DNA of 64,000 nt. Origin: Yinghuangia seranimata (lineage in GTDB: Bacteria; Actinomycetota; Actinomycetes; Streptomycetales; Streptomycetaceae). Under the pieces are notes generated by a model, which saw only the letters and a program-made list of their open reading frames with translations, was not told the origin of the DNA and did no database searches. Below are positions 26,662 through 35,090 of this stretch, in pieces. The stretch is from contig NZ_JASAOI010000029.1 in assembly GCF_029953285.1 (NCBI RefSeq), positions 186,001-250,000 of the forward strand, written 5' to 3'. Position 1 is the stretch's first letter, and each line of letters begins with the position of its first letter. Made by a program: the position numbers and the translations under genes.

Positions 26662-26807
26662 GTTGACCTCCTCCCCGGCCTGAAGGCCGGGGATTCTCCG
26701 TCTGCTGGTGCCCGCTCCATGTGGGGCGGGCACCGGCTTCGGTCGGGTTCCTGCTTCGTTGCGCTCTGCCCCGAGTGTTCGAGGTCTTACAGACGCTCCA
26801 CAGGCGT
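26646..26807 (-). ncRNA. predicted omegaRNA (reRNA) 3' part with guide
   Basis: Downstream of the tnpB stop the coding strand ends with GAATCCCCGGCCTTCAGGCC and GGGGAGGAGGTCAAC. It folds into an 8-bp GC stem with a 4-nt loop (26673-26680 with 26685-26692). This is the conserved right-end scaffold of TnpB guide RNAs. By family rule, the next 16 or so bases (26661 down to 26646, AGATCCGCGTTCCGAC) are the guide, here taken from the disrupted host sequence. The RNA would overlap the 3' part of the tnpB transcript; its 5' limit is not known. Confidence 0.6.
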
Positions 26808-28105
26808 TTACCCCGCTGGTGCGGGGGCCCCCGGTCCGGGGGTGGTTGGTGCGGTCTCGCAGGCGGCCTCGGCGACGATCATCGTGTGCCGGATGCCTTC
26901 GTTCACGATGTTGCGTGCCGCGTTGACGTCCCGGTCGTGGTGGCTGCCGCAGTTGCCGCAGGTCCACGTGCGGACGTGAAGGGGCTTGGGGCCGTCGCGC
27001 CGGCCGCACTCCGAGCACAGTTGGGAGGACGGGAAGGTCCGCGGGACCTGCCCGAAGACGCGGCCGTACCGGGCGGCCTTGTACCGGAGCATGTCGACGA
27101 ACCGGGCCCATCCGGCGTCGTGGACCGACTTGGCCAGGCGGGTGCGCGCCAGTCCTTTCACGGCCAGGGTCTCCACGTACACGGCTTGGTTCTCGCGCGT
27201 GAGCTTCGTCGAGAGCTGGTGGTGGAAGTCCCGGCGCGCGTCCGCCACCCGGGCGTGCGCCCGCGCGACCTTGACACGGGCCTTGTCCCGGTTCCTGGAT
27301 CCCCTCTCCTTGCGCGACAGTTCCCGCTGCCGCTTCCGCAGCTTCTTCTCCGCCCGGCGCAGGAACCGGGGCGAGGAGACCCGGGACCCGTCCGCGAGGA
27401 CCGCGAAATGGGTCAGGCCCAGGTCGACACCTTGGAACCCGTCCGCGTCCGGCCACGCCGCCGCGTCCCCCTCGGGGTCGGTCTCCACGACGAACGACGC
27501 GAAGTAGCGGCCGGACGCGTCCTTGACCACGGTCACCGTGGACGGGACCGAAGGCAGTTCCCGCGACCAGCGGACCCGGATCTCCCCGATCTTCGGCAGG
27601 CTCAGCCGCCGGTCGTCGGTGATCTTCCAGCGGGCGTTCGCGGTGAACCGGATCGCCTGCCGGTTGTCCCGGCGGGTCTTGAACCTGGGACGGCCGATGC
27701 TGGGGCCCTTGCGGTTGCCGTTCACGGATGCGAAGAAGTTCCGGTACGCGGTGTCCAGGTCCCGCAGGGACTGCTGAAGGACCACAGCCGACACCCCGGC
27801 CAACCACGCCCGCTCCGGGGTGCGTTTCGCCTCGGTGATCACCTGTCTGGACAGGTCGCCGGACTTCGGGAACGGCACGCCCCGGGCGTGTGCCTCCTCC
27901 CGGATGCGCAACGCGTCGTTGAACACAACCCGCGCGCAGCCGAACGCCCGTGCCAGCGCGATGCGCTGGCACGGGCTCGGCTCGATCCGGAAGGAGTAGC
28001 GAAGCTGCACAGTGATCACGCTACATATTTGGTTTATAGCCGACATGCGAAAAACATCAGGACGGGCAGACACTGCGCCTTCGCGCTTCATGCCCACGTC
28101 CCGGC
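26662..28105 (-). mobile_element. solitary TnpB insertion element (IS200/IS605 or IS1341-like)
   Basis: The element consists of one tnpB gene and a right end with the typical hairpin; there is no tnpA. The right boundary is taken just after GTCAAC on the coding strand (26662-26667), as seen at ends of related elements. The left boundary lies somewhere between the AT-rich spot at 28020-28060 and about 28105, where the interrupted oxidoreductase frame loses meaning, and is not resolved. The stretch 28011-28060 has a much lower GC content than its neighbours. Confidence 0.75.
26808..28010 (-). CDS. tnpB: RNA-guided endonuclease TnpB family protein (400 aa)
   Basis: Apparently intact TnpB. The N-terminus starts VQLRYSFRIEPSPCQRIAL, a helical DNA-binding part follows, and then the RuvC-like nuclease with Asp196 (GVDLGLTHFAV), Glu280 (VETLAVKGLA) and Asp361 (HHDRDVNAARN). 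Between the last two lies a zinc finger, CSECG and CGNCG. The GTG at 28010 matches the usual TnpB start; frame continues further upstream without support. All three catalytic acids are present, so it could still cut DNA with the adjacent guide RNA. The protein also ends in a short Pro-rich tail. Confidence 0.93.
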   Translation of the reverse strand: MQLRYSFRIEPSPCQRIALARAFGCARVVFNDALRIREEAHARGVPFPKSGDLSRQVITEAKRTPERAWLAGVSAVVLQQSLRDLDTAYRNFFASVNGNRKGPSIGRPRFKTRRDNRQAIRFTANARWKITDDRRLSLPKIGEIRVRWSRELPSVPSTVTVVKDASGRYFASFVVETDPEGDAAAWPDADGFQGVDLGLTHFAVLADGSRVSSPRFLRRAEKKLRKRQRELSRKERGSRNRDKARVKVARAHARVADARRDFHHQLSTKLTRENQAVYVETLAVKGLARTRLAKSVHDAGWARFVDMLRYKAARYGRVFGQVPRTFPSSQLCSECGRRDGPKPLHVRTWTCGNCGSHHDRDVNAARNIVNEGIRHTMIVAEAACETAPTTPGPGAPAPAG

Positions 28106-28257
28106 CTGTAGCGGCCCGCGGCGATCAGCGTGTCGACGAAGTCGACCGACGCGGCCCTGACCTCGACCAGCACCTGCCCGGGGCCGGCCACCGGATCGGG
28201 CACCTCGCGGACGGCAAGGCCCTCCAAGCCCGGCCGGGCCGCCCGCCAGGGCCTCAG
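28057..28257 (-). pseudogene. 5' fragment of a quinone-oxidoreductase-like MDR gene
   Basis: About 50 codons remain, with GLAVREVPDPVAGPGQVLVE and VRAASVDFVDTLIAAGRY, the standard N-terminus of zinc-independent NADPH:quinone oxidoreductases in the medium-chain dehydrogenase family. The frame then enters unrelated sequence and stops at 28057. The first codon would be CTG at 28257, overlapping the glycosidase stop as CTGA. Other junctions in this operon are ATGA, so an ATG may have decayed to CTG after inactivation (inference). The catalytic and cofactor regions are gone. Confidence 0.75.
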
Positions 28258-29882
28258 CGCCCCGCGGCCTGGTGCGCGAGGTCGACGAACAGCGCGCTCG
28301 ACCAGCCGAACCCGCTGGTCGCCCGCCCGGCGCGGGCGCCGGTCAGCGGGTTCCAGTACTCGTACAGCCCGCCCGCGCCCGCGACCATGCGCACGGTGCG
28401 CTCCGCGAGTTCGTCGGCGGTGTCCGGGTAGCCGGAGCGGCGCAGGCCCTCGATCACCAGGTAGTTGACGTTGAGCCAGACCGGGCCGCGCCACATCGCC
28501 TCGGGGTCGAACGCGGGATCGTCGAACGCCACGGTCGGCACCGGGCGTTCACCCCAAAAGGCGGGCGAGCGCAGGTCGGCGTGCAGCCGGTCGGCGATCT
28601 CGCGCGGCAGGCGCCCGGTGAGCAGCGGCAGCAACTCCAAGGGCGTGCGCACGGACACGGTCCGGCCGACCGAGACGGTCGCGAACCGCTCTCCGTCCCA
28701 ACGGCGTTCGACGAGCAGCGCGGTGTGCTCGGCCGCGCACCGGCGCCAGCGCTCCGCGTCGTCGTCCCGGCCGAGCGCCTCCGCGATGTCGCCGAGGACG
28801 TCGAACTGGAGGGCCAGGTAGGCGTTGAGGTCCGGCGGCTCGGCGCGCGGCCCGTAGTCCCACACCGGGGAGTCGTCCAGGCCGCTGGAGTACGGGTGGA
28901 GGTACTCGGCCAGGCCGTCGCCGTCCGGGTCGGAGGCCGCGAACCACCACTCCTGCGAGCGGACGATCGGCTCGTACACCTCGGCGAGGAACTCCCGGTC
29001 GGGCGCCGCCTCGTGGATCTTCCACACCGCCCAGGCGGTCAGCGGCGGCTTGGTCACCGGGACGACCTCCGCCAACTCCTGGCCGGCACCGCCGGACACC
29101 GCCTGGCCGACGTGTTCGGCGAGCCTGGCGTGGTCGCCGCGCGGCAGGTCGGTGGTCTCGGCGAGGACGCCCTCGTCGTGCACGACGTCGGGGATGAGCC
29201 CGTCGGCGCGCTGGTGGGCGAGCAGGATGCGGATCTGGTCGCGGGCCAGTTCGGGGTCGGCGTGCCGCAGCGCGACGGCGTGGAAGTAGGAGTCCCAGTT
29301 CCATATGCCGACGTAGCCGAACTTGGACGGGACCAGGCCCTCGCGGCCGCCCGCGAAGCGGATCGGCAGCAGGTTGACGGCGAGCGTCCACCACGCCAGC
29401 GCGGCGCGGTCGCGCAGGTCGGCGCGGACGGCGGGCATGCGGCCGAACCACCGCGTCCATCGGTCCCGCGCGTCGGCGATCAGCGTGGGCGCGTCGGCCT
29501 GCACGCCGCCGCCCACCAGGGTGAGGACGCCGTCGACGGCGGCCGAACGCTCGGCCCCCTCCGCCGTACGCCAGCGCGCCACCGCGCCGTCACCGACCAG
29601 TACCAGCGTGTCCGCGTCGGCGAAGACGAGCCGGACCCCGCCGTCGAACGCGACCCCGTCGGGGCGGGCGTCGCGCACCGCGAGCTCCTCCCCCGCGGCG
29701 GAGGCGAGCCGCAGCCCGGTCAGCTCCGTGGTGTCCGCGAGCGGCGTCTCGTACTCGGCGCGGGCGACCGACAGCGCGCCGTCGTCATCGGCGAGCACGA
29801 GCAGCCGCGAGCCGCGCTCGGTGAACGGCCGCTCCCGCAGGTCGAGCCGGACCCGGTCGAGGAGTTCGGTCGGGTCGTTCAT
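28254..29882 (-). CDS. GH63/MGH1-like (alpha/alpha)6 glycosidase (542 aa)
   Basis: The N-terminal 140 residues are a beta-rich domain. The rest is an (alpha/alpha)6 barrel typical of mannosylglycerate-hydrolase-like GH63 enzymes: KFGYVGIWNWDSYFHAVAL with the catalytic-site WD, PPLTAWAVWKIHE, SGLDDSPVWDYG with the acidic residue expected at the general-acid position, MWRGPVWLNVNYLV and YEYWNPLTG near the end. No signal peptide, so it cleaves imported oligosaccharides in the cytosol. The ATG at 29882 is 1 bp after the permease stop. Exact linkage specificity is unknown. Confidence 0.82.
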   Translation of the reverse strand: MNDPTELLDRVRLDLRERPFTERGSRLLVLADDDGALSVARAEYETPLADTTELTGLRLASAAGEELAVRDARPDGVAFDGGVRLVFADADTLVLVGDGAVARWRTAEGAERSAAVDGVLTLVGGGVQADAPTLIADARDRWTRWFGRMPAVRADLRDRAALAWWTLAVNLLPIRFAGGREGLVPSKFGYVGIWNWDSYFHAVALRHADPELARDQIRILLAHQRADGLIPDVVHDEGVLAETTDLPRGDHARLAEHVGQAVSGGAGQELAEVVPVTKPPLTAWAVWKIHEAAPDREFLAEVYEPIVRSQEWWFAASDPDGDGLAEYLHPYSSGLDDSPVWDYGPRAEPPDLNAYLALQFDVLGDIAEALGRDDDAERWRRCAAEHTALLVERRWDGERFATVSVGRTVSVRTPLELLPLLTGRLPREIADRLHADLRSPAFWGERPVPTVAFDDPAFDPEAMWRGPVWLNVNYLVIEGLRRSGYPDTADELAERTVRMVAGAGGLYEYWNPLTGARAGRATSGFGWSSALFVDLAHQAAGR

Positions 29883-29883
29883 G

Positions 29884-30723
29884 TCAGCGGCCTCCCAGGC
29901 CCGAGGCCGCCATGCTGTTGATGATCCGCCGCTGCCCGATCAGGAAGGCGATGAGCATGGGGATCACCGAGACCGCCGAAGCGGCCAGCACCAGGCCGTA
30001 GTTGAGCCCGCCGTGCTGGCCCTTGAACTGGGAGAGCAGCAGCGGAACGGTGTAGTTGTCCTCGGAGTTGAGGAAGATCAGCGGGTACAGGAAGCTGTTC
30101 CAGCTGCCGAGGAAGACGATGATGCCGAGCGCGGCCAGGCCGGGGCGTACGTTGGGCAGCACGATGCGGGTGAAGATCGTCCACCGGTTGGCGCCGTCGA
30201 GCCGTGCGGCCTCCTCGAGTTCGACGGGAACCGAGCGGATGAACTGCCGCATCATGAACACCGCGAACGGGTTGGCGATCGCCGGCACGATCAGCGCCCA
30301 GTGGGTGTCGATCCACCCGAACTTCGACAGCATCACGTACAGCGGCACGAGCGTGACCTGCGACGGCACCATCTGCGTCAGCAGGAACACCATGAACAGC
30401 GTTTTGGAGAACGGGAATTCGATGCGGGCGAAGGCGTAGGCGGCCATCGACGCGCTGAGCAGCGTGGCGACCACCACCACGGTGGCGATGTAGAAGCTGT
30501 TCCAGTAGGCCCGCCCGAACGGCATCATGCCGAGCGCGTCGGGGAAGTTCTCGGGGCGCCACGGGTCGGGAAGCCACCCGAGCGGGTCCTGGATCATCTG
30601 CTGCTGGCCCTTGAAGGCGGTCAGCATCATCCACAGGAACGGGAACAGCATGACGACGCCGCCCGCGATGAGCAGGGTGTGCAGGGCGATCGCGCCGAGA
30701 CGGCGGCGGAGCAGGGCGACCAT
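29884..30723 (-). CDS. carbohydrate ABC transporter permease, MalG-like (279 aa)
   Basis: Inner-membrane permease with six hydrophobic segments and the EAA loop EEAARLDGANRWTIFTRIVLP near residue 190, which docks the ATPase. The N-terminus (MVALLRRRLGAIALHT) and TAFKGQQ loop fit the CUT1 MalG/LacG group. The ATG at 30723 has GAGGAGGG 5 nt upstream and lies 11 bp after the MalF-like stop. No cognate ATPase gene is in the operon; CUT1 systems in actinomycetes commonly use the shared MsiK ATPase. Confidence 0.93.
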   Translation of the reverse strand: MVALLRRRLGAIALHTLLIAGGVVMLFPFLWMMLTAFKGQQQMIQDPLGWLPDPWRPENFPDALGMMPFGRAYWNSFYIATVVVVATLLSASMAAYAFARIEFPFSKTLFMVFLLTQMVPSQVTLVPLYVMLSKFGWIDTHWALIVPAIANPFAVFMMRQFIRSVPVELEEAARLDGANRWTIFTRIVLPNVRPGLAALGIIVFLGSWNSFLYPLIFLNSEDNYTVPLLLSQFKGQHGGLNYGLVLAASAVSVIPMLIAFLIGQRRIINSMAASGLGGR

Positions 30724-30734
30724 GACGACCCTCC

Positions 30735-31706
30735 TCAGGACTCGTAGTGGACGAAGCGCTTCTGCGCGCGGAACTGGATCACGGTGACGATCACGGTCAT
30801 GACCGTCAGGAGCAGCGCGGCGGCGCTGCTCGCGCCGAACCGGAAGTCGCGGAAGCCCAGGTCGTAGACCTGGTACACGATGGTCCGCGCGCCCTCGTTG
30901 CGCTTGGGGTCGACCAGCACATAGATCTGGTCGAACGCCTGGAACGAGCTGATCACCGCGATCACGAACGAGAAGAAGATCGTCGGCGACAGCAGCGGCA
31001 GCGTGATGTGCCGGAAGACCCGTACGGGGCCGGCGCCGTCGATGCGCGCCACCTCGCCGAGGTGCGACGGGATGGCCTGCAGCCCGGCGAGGAAGATGAC
31101 GACGTTGAGGCCGAGCGAGGACCAGATCGTCACCGCGGCGATGGCCACCATGACCCAGTTCTCGTTGTCCAGCCAGTCCGGCAGCGTGATGCCGAACCAG
31201 TCGTGCACGGTGTTGTTGAGCAGGCCGAGGTCGCCGCTGGCGAGGATGATCTGCCAGATCACCGAGACGGCGACCGAACTGGTGACCACGGGAAGGAAGT
31301 ACACGACGCGGTAGAACGTCTTGCCGCGGACGTTGTTCAGCGCCATCGCGACGAGCAGGGCCAGCGCGAGGCCGACCGGCACCGTGATGGCGCCGAGCAG
31401 CAGGGTGTTGAGCACCGCGTCGTGGAACTCGGGGTCGGAGAGCTGCTCGCGGTAGTTCGCGAGCCCGGCCCACGACTTGTCGCCGAGGCCGTCCCAGTTC
31501 ATGAAGGACAGCACGACGGCGAAGCCGAACGGCACGAGCATGAAGACCGCGAGCGCGAGGAACTGGGGCGCGAGGAACAGGGCGGCCCACCCCTGCTCGC
31601 GCCGCCGCCGGGCCTTGCTGGCCCGGACGGCGGCGTTCGAGAGGGTGCGGGTCCGCCGTGACTCGGCCGTCTCGCGCGGAGGCGCGGGCAGAGTGGACGA
31701 CGTCAC
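30735..31706 (-). CDS. carbohydrate ABC transporter permease, MalF-like (323 aa)
   Basis: Partner permease with an Arg-rich cytoplasmic N-terminus (residues 1-40), then six membrane segments starting AALFLAPQFLALAVFML. The EAA loop is GEVARIDGAGPVRVFRHITLP. The GTG at 31706 has AAGG 7 nt upstream, and the stop of the substrate-binding protein gene is 11 bp away. Together with the MalG-like subunit it forms the channel of a CUT1 sugar importer feeding the two glycosidases of this operon. Confidence 0.93.
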   Translation of the reverse strand: MTSSTLPAPPRETAESRRTRTLSNAAVRASKARRRREQGWAALFLAPQFLALAVFMLVPFGFAVVLSFMNWDGLGDKSWAGLANYREQLSDPEFHDAVLNTLLLGAITVPVGLALALLVAMALNNVRGKTFYRVVYFLPVVTSSVAVSVIWQIILASGDLGLLNNTVHDWFGITLPDWLDNENWVMVAIAAVTIWSSLGLNVVIFLAGLQAIPSHLGEVARIDGAGPVRVFRHITLPLLSPTIFFSFVIAVISSFQAFDQIYVLVDPKRNEGARTIVYQVYDLGFRDFRFGASSAAALLLTVMTVIVTVIQFRAQKRFVHYES

Positions 31707-31717
31707 GACGGCGCCTT

Positions 31718-33004
31718 TCAGATGAGCTTGGTGGAAACGAGCGCCTTGAGGTCGGACATCTCCTGCTCGAAGCCGACCTTGCCGGTCCACAGCTTCATCA
31801 GGGAGTCGTTGATCTCCGCCGTGAGTCCGGGGACGCCGGCTTCCTGCGCGTAGTTGGCGTAGCCCTTGTCACGGGTGTCGACGAACGTCTGGGCGTGCGC
31901 CGGGTAGCCCTCCAGGACCACGCTCTCCGCGCCCTTCACCGAAGGGACGGCGTTGCCGCCGCCCTTGAGGCGGAGCGTCTGGCCCTCCTTGGAGACGAAC
32001 TCGGACAGGAAGGTCCACGCCTCCTTGGCGTGCTTGCTGTCCTTGTTCAGCGACAGGAAGGACGCGGCCACGGCGGCCGGGATCGGCGCGCCGGTCTGCG
32101 ACGGGAACGGCACGATGTCGTAGTTGGCCTCCTGGCCGCCCTTCTTGGCGGTGTCGATGATGTAGCGGCCGCCGGCCAGGAATCCGGCCTTGTGCTTGAT
32201 GAACTGCGGCTCGACGCCGTCACCTTCCGGGAGGTTGTCGGCGACGAGGAAGGTCTTGTCCGCGTAGCCGTCGGCGAGCGTCTTGAGGGCCTCGCGCGAC
32301 TTGAGGTCGGTGGTGGCGACGAAGTCGGTGCCGTCGTACACCTTGCCGCCGAAGCCGTTGATCATGCTGTACGTCGAGCCGTACCAGTTGTAGAAGATCG
32401 AGCCGGCCTTGCCCGCGCCCTTGAGCTTGCGGTTCATCTCCAGGAACGTGGCCATGGTCCACTTGCCCTGCTCGTTGAGCGTCGCCGGGTCCTCGGTGAC
32501 GCCGGCTTCCTTCAGGGCCTGCTTGTCGTACCAGAGGACCTCGGGGTTGGCGTCGTTGGGCAGGCCGTAGACCTGGCCGTCCTTCGTCTTGGCGCCGCCG
32601 TACAGGCCGTCGAAGAAGTCCTCGGTCTTGGCCTTGCTGTCGGGCGCGGCCATCAGCTCGTTGAGCGGCGAGAGGCGCCCGGAGGAGACGAACTTGGCGA
32701 TGTTGTCGTCGCCGACGTAGAAGACGTCGGGCGCGGTGTTGGACGACAGCTGGGTGAGCAGCTTGGCGTGGTACTCGCTGTAGGACGGCACCGCCTGGAG
32801 CGTGACCTTGATGTCGGGGTGGCGCTGCATGAAGTCCTTGTTGAACTCCTTGAAGCGGTCCAGCTCTTCGGGGGACCCCCACGTCGACCAGGTCAGGCTG
32901 ACCTTGCCGGACCCGCCCGAGTCGCTGCTTCCGCAGCCGGTGGCGGTCAGGGCGGTGGCGACGGCCAGCAGTGCGGCCACTCTCAGGGTGCGCGGAACGA
33001 ACAC
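31718..33004 (-). CDS. sugar ABC transporter substrate-binding lipoprotein (428 aa)
   Basis: Extracellular solute-binding protein family 1. The signal sequence ends in the lipobox LTATGC about 24 residues in, followed by a Gly/Ser linker. The mature start VSLTWSTWGSPEELDRF and the later DVFYVGDDNIAKF, YGLPNDANPEVLWYDKQAL and KEAWTFLSEFV are typical CUT1 motifs. The GTG at 33004 follows GGAGG at 6 nt. It is the first gene of the transport part of the operon, 120 bp after the SDR gene. The bound sugar is probably a beta-galactoside or related oligosaccharide, given the GH42 neighbour (inference). Confidence 0.93.
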   Translation of the reverse strand: MFVPRTLRVAALLAVATALTATGCGSSDSGGSGKVSLTWSTWGSPEELDRFKEFNKDFMQRHPDIKVTLQAVPSYSEYHAKLLTQLSSNTAPDVFYVGDDNIAKFVSSGRLSPLNELMAAPDSKAKTEDFFDGLYGGAKTKDGQVYGLPNDANPEVLWYDKQALKEAGVTEDPATLNEQGKWTMATFLEMNRKLKGAGKAGSIFYNWYGSTYSMINGFGGKVYDGTDFVATTDLKSREALKTLADGYADKTFLVADNLPEGDGVEPQFIKHKAGFLAGGRYIIDTAKKGGQEANYDIVPFPSQTGAPIPAAVAASFLSLNKDSKHAKEAWTFLSEFVSKEGQTLRLKGGGNAVPSVKGAESVVLEGYPAHAQTFVDTRDKGYANYAQEAGVPGLTAEINDSLMKLWTGKVGFEQEMSDLKALVSTKLI

Positions 33005-33106
33005 GTGGTGCCTCCGGGGGATGTCCGTGATATGGATCGGGGTGGTGCGGAGGTGCGGCGGAGCCGAGGTGGTGCGTCCGCGGTTTCGGGGTCCGCGGTT
33101 GGTGCG

Positions 33107-33122
33107 CGACGGGTGCCCGTCG
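33107..33122 (-). terminator. short hairpin after the SDR gene, possible attenuator
   Basis: CGACGGGTGCCCGTCG has 7-bp arms directly behind the SDR stop codon and 100 bp before the binding-protein gene. The real loop must open to at least four bases, leaving a weak stem. It may stabilise or tune the upstream transcript rather than end it. Confidence 0.35.
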
Positions 33123-33123
33123 G

Positions 33124-33882
33124 TCAGGCGAGACCGCCGCCGTCGACGACGAGGGCGCTGCCGGTGACGTAGCTGGACGCGTCCGAGGCCAGGAACAGCA
33201 CGGCCTGGGCGATCTCGTCGGGGCTGCCGGCCCGGCCCATCGGGCGGTCGGCGGCGTCCGCGGCGAAGGCCGTCCAGTCCTCGGAGAGCTGGCGGGCCTC
33301 CTCGCGGAGCATCGGGGTGTCGGTGTCGCCGGGGTTGACGGAGTTGACCCGGATGCCGGCCTTCGCGTGGTCGATCGCCAGCGCGCGGGTCATGTTGACG
33401 ACGGCGGCCTTGGACGCGCAGTACGACAGGGCGTTGCCGCCGCCCTTGAGGCCCCAGCCGGAGCCGGTGTTGACGATCGATCCGCCGCCGGTCATCGCCG
33501 GGACGGCGTGCTTGCACATGAGGAAGACCGAGCGGACGTTGACCGCCATGACGCGGTCCCACTCCTCGACGGTGGTGCCGAGCGCGTCGGCGCGCCGGAT
33601 GATGCCGGCGTTGTTGAACAGCACGTGCAGGCCGCCGAACGCGTCCACGGCCGCCGCGACCAGGGCCGCGCAGTCGGCCTCGGCGGAGACGTCCGCCGTG
33701 ACCGCGTGGGCCTGCCCGCCCGCCTCGGTGATCTCCGCGGCGGTGCGCGCGGCGCCGTCCGCGTCGATGTCGGCCACCACGACTGCGGCGCCTTCGCGGG
33801 CGAACGTCAGCGCGGTGGCGCGGCCGATGCCGGAGGCTCCTCCGGTGACGATCGCGACCTTGCCGTCCAGGACACCGGTCAT
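33124..33882 (-). CDS. SDR-family oxidoreductase (252 aa)
   Basis: Classical short-chain dehydrogenase: TGGASGIG cofactor motif, ADIDADG (Asp after the second strand suggests NAD(H)), NNAGIIRRA, catalytic Ser in NTGSGWG, Tyr-Lys in SYCASKAA, NPGDTDTPM and the C-terminal VDGGGLA. The ATG at 33882 overlaps the stop of the AcoX-like gene (ATGA) and has AAGGAG 8 nt upstream. In this operon it may oxidise a sugar or hydroxy-acid intermediate. Substrate not inferable. Confidence 0.92.
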   Translation of the reverse strand: MTGVLDGKVAIVTGGASGIGRATALTFAREGAAVVVADIDADGAARTAAEITEAGGQAHAVTADVSAEADCAALVAAAVDAFGGLHVLFNNAGIIRRADALGTTVEEWDRVMAVNVRSVFLMCKHAVPAMTGGGSIVNTGSGWGLKGGGNALSYCASKAAVVNMTRALAIDHAKAGIRVNSVNPGDTDTPMLREEARQLSEDWTAFAADAADRPMGRAGSPDEIAQAVLFLASDASSYVTGSALVVDGGGLA

Positions 33883-35090
33883 TGGTAGAACTCCTTGCTT
33901 GCGGGGACGATGCGGTAGGGCACGCGCTCCGCGTAACCCGTGACGATGTGGGTGAATCCGCTGACCAGGTCGTCGACGTCGGGGTCGCCGGTGTCGGCCA
34001 GGAGCGGACGGCCGCCGAGGGCGGCGAGCTTGACGCGGGTGGCCAGCACGGTGAGGCCGCCGCGGCCGCCGCGTGGCCGTCTGACGGGCAGGCCGTCGGC
34101 CGACGGGCGGGTCGGGGCTCCACCCGGACCCGCGCCGGCCGGCGCCGCCTCGACGGGCTGCCGGCCGGTCAGGATCCGGCGCAGCACGTGCGGGCTGATC
34201 TGCTGGTTGCCGCGCCCGAGCACGAAGCCCTGGCCGCCGATGACGGACACGACCGCCTCGGCCTCGCCGCCGTCGACGAGAGCGAGCAGCTCGCGCTCGC
34301 TCACGTCCGCGCCGACGAGCAGCCCGTCGGCGACGACGTCGACGCCGAGCAGCGTGGTCGGCAGCCCGAGTTCGCGGCCGATCGCCAGCGTGGTGGCGCC
34401 GGGGCCGAGCACGTAGCGGACGCCCGGACGCATCCCGGCGACGACGTCGCGAGCGATCGCGGCGACGCTGTCCGGCGCGGCCGCGGACGACCCGGTCTTG
34501 CGGCCGGACAGGCGCACCCGGGCGGCCGGGACGGCGAGCGTCCCGTACAGCCGCGGGCTGACCCTTCCGGCCCGGTAGGCCTCCTCGTCCAGGTCGACGA
34601 CCTCGGCCTCGGCGGTCTCCCCCGCGAACTCCGCGGCGGCGAGGCCCGCCGCCGCGGGGCTGACCGCGAAGCAGCCGGAGTAGACCTTCACCCCGGCGGG
34701 GATGCCGAGCACCGGCCGGCCGGGCGCCGCGTCCAGCACGTCGCGCGCGGTGCCGTCGCCGCCCGCGAAGAGCAGGACGTCGACGTGCGGCGCCAGCGCC
34801 CGCACCGCCGCGCGGGTGTCGTCGGCGGTGCTGGGCTCGGTCGGCGTGAACGGCACGAGCTCGCACTCGGCGCCCGCGCTGTCCGCGCCCATCGGCCCGG
34901 GCACGGTGACGACGACGGCGTCGGGGCGGGCGGCGCGCAGCGCGCGCAGTGCCGCCGCCGCGCGCTCGCCGGCCCGTGCGCCGGCGCCGCGCGCCCGTGC
35001 CTCGCGCTGCACCTCGGCGCCGTCGCTGCCCTTGAGCCCGGCGGGTCCGCCGAGGCCGGCGACCGGGTTGACGACGAGGCCCACTCTCAT
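33879..35090 (-). CDS. AcoX-like ATP-NAD kinase family protein (403 aa)
   Basis: The N-terminal MRVGLVVNPVAGLGGPAGLKG and the GGDGTARDVLDA motif place it in the ATP-NAD kinase superfamily. The extended form with GIPAGVKVYSGCFAVSP and ADGLLVGADVSERELL resembles AcoX, a homologue long associated with acetoin and other dehydrogenase clusters whose reaction is unclear. Starts and ends with ATGA overlaps to the GcvPB-like and SDR genes. A Gly/Pro/Arg-rich insert at about residues 315-345 is unusual. It could phosphorylate NAD or a sugar-like metabolite; I cannot choose. Confidence 0.85.
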   Translation of the reverse strand: MRVGLVVNPVAGLGGPAGLKGSDGAEVQREARARGAGARAGERAAAALRALRAARPDAVVVTVPGPMGADSAGAECELVPFTPTEPSTADDTRAAVRALAPHVDVLLFAGGDGTARDVLDAAPGRPVLGIPAGVKVYSGCFAVSPAAAGLAAAEFAGETAEAEVVDLDEEAYRAGRVSPRLYGTLAVPAARVRLSGRKTGSSAAAPDSVAAIARDVVAGMRPGVRYVLGPGATTLAIGRELGLPTTLLGVDVVADGLLVGADVSERELLALVDGGEAEAVVSVIGGQGFVLGRGNQQISPHVLRRILTGRQPVEAAPAGAGPGGAPTRPSADGLPVRRPRGGRGGLTVLATRVKLAALGGRPLLADTGDPDVDDLVSGFTHIVTGYAERVPYRIVPASKEFYQ

